This document shows positions 57,866 to 60,877 of a stretch of 60,877 bases of DNA, one piece after another. Position numbers and translations under genes: made by a program. The stretch covers positions 1 to 60,877 of the forward strand of contig NZ_JBMFWB010000012.1 of assembly GCF_049965695.1 (NCBI RefSeq), read 5' to 3'. Below the pieces are notes generated by a model. That model did not search any database and was not told the origin of the DNA. It saw nothing but the letters and a program-made list of their open reading frames with translations. The stretch is from Athalassotoga sp049965695. GTDB lineage: Bacteria > Thermotogota > Thermotogae > Mesoaciditogales > Mesoaciditogaceae. How positions within the stretch are numbered: the first letter of the stretch is position 1; the number at the start of each line of letters is the position of its first letter.

Positions 57866-60172
57866 CTATTCAACATTAACGTTCGAGAAAAATTTCTTTT
57901 GTTTCTTGCTTGCTCGTACATTTTCCGTTAATTGCACCGTTCCTCTGAGTTTTATGTCTTCGGATGAACTTCCGATCATTATTTCGAATTCTCCCGCTTC
58001 CACGAACAATCGCATCTTAGAATCGTAAAATGCCAGCAGATCCGTTGGTATTTCAAATGTCACGTGTTTTTGTTCATTCGGATCAAGATGAATTTTGACA
58101 AATCCTTTCAACTCTTTAACAGGCCTCGTAACGCTTGAAACTTTGTCGTTTACGTAAAGTTGAACTATCTCTTTTCCCGACACTTTGCCTGTATTTTTAA
58201 CATTGCAACTCACGGTGATCACGTTACCGAGATCTACTTTTAATGGATTAATCCCAAGGTTAGAATATTCGAATTTCGTGTAACTTAATCCGAATCCAAA
58301 CGGGAAAAGCGGTTTTGTGCTTTCTTCAACGTAATCTCCATGCCAGTTAGATCTGCCGCCGGTAGGTTTGTGTGAATAATACACCGGAATCTGCCCGACA
58401 GATCTCGGAATTGAAACGGGTAACTTTCCGGATGGATTGTAATCTCCGAATAAAATGTCGGCGACTGCATGTCCGCCTTCTTCGCCCGGCAGCCATGCTT
58501 CCAATATTGCATTCGCATGATCCGAGATCCATTTTATCGAAAATGGCCTCCCGTTTACAAGCACAACTACCAATGGTTTACCTGTTTTGTGAAGTTCTTC
58601 GACAAGCGCTTCCTGAACTCCGGGCAAATCAAGGCTATCTCTGTCCCTGCTCTCGCCTGTCGTTGCGGACAGCGAAAGTCCCGATCTGTCTCCAACAACG
58701 GCGATGACAAGATCGGATTCTCGGGCAATTTTCAAGGCTTCATCGAATCCGTCACGCGACGGATCGAGATTATCGCATCCTTTTGCGTATTTAACCTTTA
58801 TCTTATCGGAAACTTTTTCTTTTATGCCATCTAAAATGGATACAATCTTGACGTTTCCTTCCAATGATTTCAAGTATTTGGATGTCGGTATCACGTCCGG
58901 CACCTCGTTGTTTACAAAGGCCTCTATGTGAGACGGATAAGAATAATCGCTGAGCATGTTTCTCCCGTTCGCCGCATTTGGACCTATAACGGCTATCGAA
59001 GTTAAATTTTTGAGTGGCAATGTGCCGTCATTTTTAAGCAAAACTATCGATTCTCTCGCGGCTTCAAGGGCTATTTTTCTTTGTGAAGGTGTGTCAAAGA
59101 CCGCCATGACCTTTTTTTCATCAACATCATGTTTTTTGAAAAGTCCAAGTTTGAATTTTGATTTGAGTACCCTTATAACTGCCCTGTCGAGAATGTTTAC
59201 CGGAATCGTGCCATCTTCAATGCCTGATTTAAGCGCATCTGCGTAATATTTTTTTGTCGGCAATTCCACGTCTATGCCCGCATTCAATGCCAAATACGCG
59301 GCTTCTTTTTTGTCATTTGCCATCTTGTGATAATTTTCAATCATGTCTATTGCGGAATAATCGGAAACGACTATGCCATCGAATTTCCATTCTTTTCTCA
59401 AAATGTCGGTTAAAAGATATTTGGATGCCGCACACGGAATGCCGTCTATTTCATGGTAAGCATTCATTATGGATCCTACCTTACCGGCTTTGACCGCTAT
59501 TTCAAAAGGTTTCAAAAAGACTTCTCTCAGTTCCCTTTCTCCCGCATGAACGGGCGCACAATTCAGTCCACCTTCGGAAGCAGCATATCCAACAAAATGT
59601 TTTGCCGTTGCCATAATTCCGTTTTGTAAATTTCGCTGCAAAGATTTTATGTAATTGTATGCCATAACCGACACCAGATAGACGTCTTCTCCGAATGTCT
59701 CTTCTATCCTTCCCCATCTGGGATCTCTCGAAACATCCAAAAGCGGCGCAAGCCCTTCGTGTCCACCGGCTGCCCTCATCTGCGTTCTTATCACGTGCGC
59801 AATTTCAGAAACGACATCCGGGTTCCACGAACTCGCAATACCTATCATTTGAGGGAAAATCGTTGCCCCTTTTGCCATGTAACCGTTCAAACATTCTTCA
59901 TGAACAATGGCGGGAATACCAAGATGCGTTTTTTCGACCAAAAATTTTTGGATCTCATTTGCCACTCGCGCACTTTTTTCGGGCGGAAGACCCGAAGCAC
60001 CACCGATTCGCGTTATTTGACCTATACCGTTTGACAAAAGCGCTTTCATCTTTTTCTCGGAAAGTTCTCCTGATTCATCGAAAAGTTCGTGCACCCAGAC
60101 CGATCCGATCTGCGCTATCTTTTCGTCTAAAGACATTTTTGATAGGATTTCTTTGATCTTTTCATCTACCAT
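57866..60172 (-). CDS. Glycoside hydrolase family 3 (beta-xylosidase/beta-glucosidase)
   Basis: A 768-residue cytosolic GH3 enzyme (no signal peptide). The barrel holds DPRWGRIEETFGEDVYLVSV and TAKHFVGYAASEGG, with the nucleophile Asp in GIVVSDYSAIDMIEN. The alpha/beta sandwich domain has VIGPNAANGRNMLSDY and AVVGDRSGLSLSATTGESRD. A fibronectin-III-like tail ends the protein (FPFGFGLSYTKFEYSNLG). Operon context with xylA/xylB points to xylobiose or xylo-oligosaccharide cleavage. AAGGTGA precedes ATG 60172, overlapping the GH31 remnant by 11 bases. Confidence 0.93.
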   Translation of the reverse strand: MVDEKIKEILSKMSLDEKIAQIGSVWVHELFDESGELSEKKMKALLSNGIGQITRIGGASGLPPEKSARVANEIQKFLVEKTHLGIPAIVHEECLNGYMAKGATIFPQMIGIASSWNPDVVSEIAHVIRTQMRAAGGHEGLAPLLDVSRDPRWGRIEETFGEDVYLVSVMAYNYIKSLQRNLQNGIMATAKHFVGYAASEGGLNCAPVHAGERELREVFLKPFEIAVKAGKVGSIMNAYHEIDGIPCAASKYLLTDILRKEWKFDGIVVSDYSAIDMIENYHKMANDKKEAAYLALNAGIDVELPTKKYYADALKSGIEDGTIPVNILDRAVIRVLKSKFKLGLFKKHDVDEKKVMAVFDTPSQRKIALEAARESIVLLKNDGTLPLKNLTSIAVIGPNAANGRNMLSDYSYPSHIEAFVNNEVPDVIPTSKYLKSLEGNVKIVSILDGIKEKVSDKIKVKYAKGCDNLDPSRDGFDEALKIARESDLVIAVVGDRSGLSLSATTGESRDRDSLDLPGVQEALVEELHKTGKPLVVVLVNGRPFSIKWISDHANAILEAWLPGEEGGHAVADILFGDYNPSGKLPVSIPRSVGQIPVYYSHKPTGGRSNWHGDYVEESTKPLFPFGFGLSYTKFEYSNLGINPLKVDLGNVITVSCNVKNTGKVSGKEIVQLYVNDKVSSVTRPVKELKGFVKIHLDPNEQKHVTFEIPTDLLAFYDSKMRLFVEAGEFEIMIGSSSEDIKLRGTVQLTENVRASKKQKKFFSNVNVE

Positions 60173-60431
60173 TTGATTCACCTTCCAGTTCTAATTTAAT
60201 ATGGTTATTTTTTTCGTTTTCTTCTTTAACCATAAATGTTTTTTTCTCATCATTCATTATGAATTCGGGTTCGTTTTTCTTTACACTCTTGAAATGATAG
60301 GCACTTACGCGTATGATGTCGTCATTCGGAGCGGTTAAAGAACTATTCATCACTTCAAAATCAACCACTTCTGTTGCCCCATAAATTTTCATTCCATCTT
60401 TTACAAGCCAATTTCCTTCCGTGAATTTCAT
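60162..60431 (-). pseudogene. N-terminal remnant of a GH31 alpha-xylosidase
   Basis: An 89-residue frame starting MKFTEGNWLVKDGMKIYGAT and continuing EVVDFEV, the hallmark start of YicI-type alpha-xylosidases (about 770 residues). After residue 33 it jumps to IIRVSAYHFKSVKKNEPEF, which in full proteins comes about 25 residues later, and the frame ends by residue 89. So an internal piece and the whole catalytic barrel are missing. GAGGTGG before ATG 60431 is intact, so the fragment may still be translated, and its 3' end overlaps the GH3 start. It could also be a retained small protein. Confidence 0.7.
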
Positions 60432-60452
60432 TCAAACCACCTCTTTTAAAAA

Positions 60453-60473
60453 AGGGGGAGAAATTCTCCCCCT
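60453..60473 (-). terminator. Intrinsic terminator after the solute-binding protein gene
   Basis: GGGGGAG-AATTT-CTCCCCC (minus strand) followed by TTTTTT, 16 bases after the stop of the solute-binding gene. It separates the transporter unit from the xylose genes and could allow partial read-through. Confidence 0.9.
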
Positions 60474-60488
60474 CTTGTTCTAAAATGC

Positions 60489-60877
60489 TTATTTAAGATG
60501 GATGTTCAAAGCAAGCATTTCGGGAGCAACCTGAATCGATCCTACCATGTAATACGGATACTGATCGTCCGGGAAGCCAGCAAGCGTGCTCGTCTGGTAC
60601 ACATCCCACATCGGAACCGGCAACAATGCCGCCAATGGCATGTCATCAAGAACTATTCTTTCTATCGTGTATATCGCCTGTTTTTGAAGCCTTTGATCGG
60701 ATGTCGTGTTGAACACCTGCAAAGCATCCGTTATCAACGGATTGGTGTATCTTGAGAAGTTGGAAGACGCAACCTGTCCTACCGGCGCAGTTTGTGTCGG
60801 GCTGAATGCAAAGTAATACGGTGTGTATGGATTGATTCCGAGGTTAAGCCATGTTAACGACATGTCGAATGTCCCTG
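60489..60877 (-). CDS. Family 5 extracellular solute-binding protein, C-terminal part
   Basis: The gene enters from beyond the window edge; about 129 C-terminal residues are visible. LGINPYTPYYFAFSPTQTAP, SNFSRYTNPLITDALQVFNT, KQAIYTIERIVLDDMPLAAL and LPVPMWDVYQTSTLAGFPDD match the end of DppA/OppA-type binding proteins. In Thermotoga such proteins bind xylo-oligosaccharides or other glycans, and the xylan-related neighbours suggest the same here. The permease and ATPase genes are not visible. Confidence 0.85.
   Translation of the reverse strand, partial: GTFDMSLTWLNLGINPYTPYYFAFSPTQTAPVGQVASSNFSRYTNPLITDALQVFNTTSDQRLQKQAIYTIERIVLDDMPLAALLPVPMWDVYQTSTLAGFPDDQYPYYMVGSIQVAPEMLALNIHLK

Overview
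The window reads as a chromosomal segment of a low-to-medium-GC anaerobic thermophile of the phylum Thermotogota. The link to the Mesoaciditoga/Athalassotoga side of that phylum is an inference from remembered gene content, not a measured phylogeny. Supporting signs are a ROK-type xylose regulator with xylA, xylB and a GH3 enzyme, a family-5 type solute-binding protein beside them, an LptA-like protein and a porin-like protein implying an outer envelope, a long SRP RNA with an Alu domain, a membrane pyrophosphatase, and an O2-defence operon typical of anaerobes. Coding density is high and genes often overlap by 4 to 20 bases. No phage, transposase, CRISPR array or rRNA was seen.

Layout. 1-7371 (+): two aldo/keto reductases, a nickel/cobalt permease, a radical SAM protein, dxr and rseP in one run. 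7454-11036 (+): a three-subunit molybdenum hydroxylase ending in a hairpin. 11137-14781: comEC-like gene converging on a fur / aminotransferase pair, then lptA. 14941-18534 (+): an operon of DUF2089, DUF4097, MFS, small membrane protein, SHOCT-like protein and queD, driven by a perfect TTGACA-17-TATAAT promoter. 18595-24190 (-): a 29-residue membrane microprotein, then FGGY kinase, murA, TMEM198-like protein, a holA candidate and a ROK kinase. 24241-24512 (+): SRP RNA. 24544-34966 (-): M50 protease, rluD, lspA, porin, PHP phosphatase, yebC, DUF362 ferredoxin protein, larC-larB-larE and a SPASM radical SAM gene. 35100-35172 (+): tRNA-Ala(GGC). 35354-37893 (-): methylmalonyl-CoA epimerase / carboxyltransferase / biotin carrier cluster. 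38202-46115 (+): urocanase, asnB, ndk, two pilin-like genes, rpsT, and an ECF sigma / anti-sigma / RseB-like operon. 46117-53614 (-): DUF554, DUF2400, the perR-fdp-ferritin-superoxide reductase operon, hppA, an isochorismatase-fold protein and a 4-OT tautomerase. 53777-60877 (-): xylose utilisation (xylB, xylR, xylA, GH3, a GH31 remnant, and a solute-binding protein cut by the window edge).

The most unusual content is non-coding. A dispersed family of about 150-base elements (at least eight full or partial copies) begins TATACT and ends AGTATA. It has imperfect terminal inverted repeats and GC-rich hairpin interiors and looks like a TA-targeting MITE. Three genes end in -VY or -IY followed by a stop codon that lies inside an element end, and the -10 box of the mce operon sits on another element edge. 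A second signal is a pair of ECF-type promoters (AAC-containing -35, 15-base spacer, GTCTAA). One lies before the sigma operon and one before the 29-residue membrane peptide, suggesting a small envelope-stress regulon.
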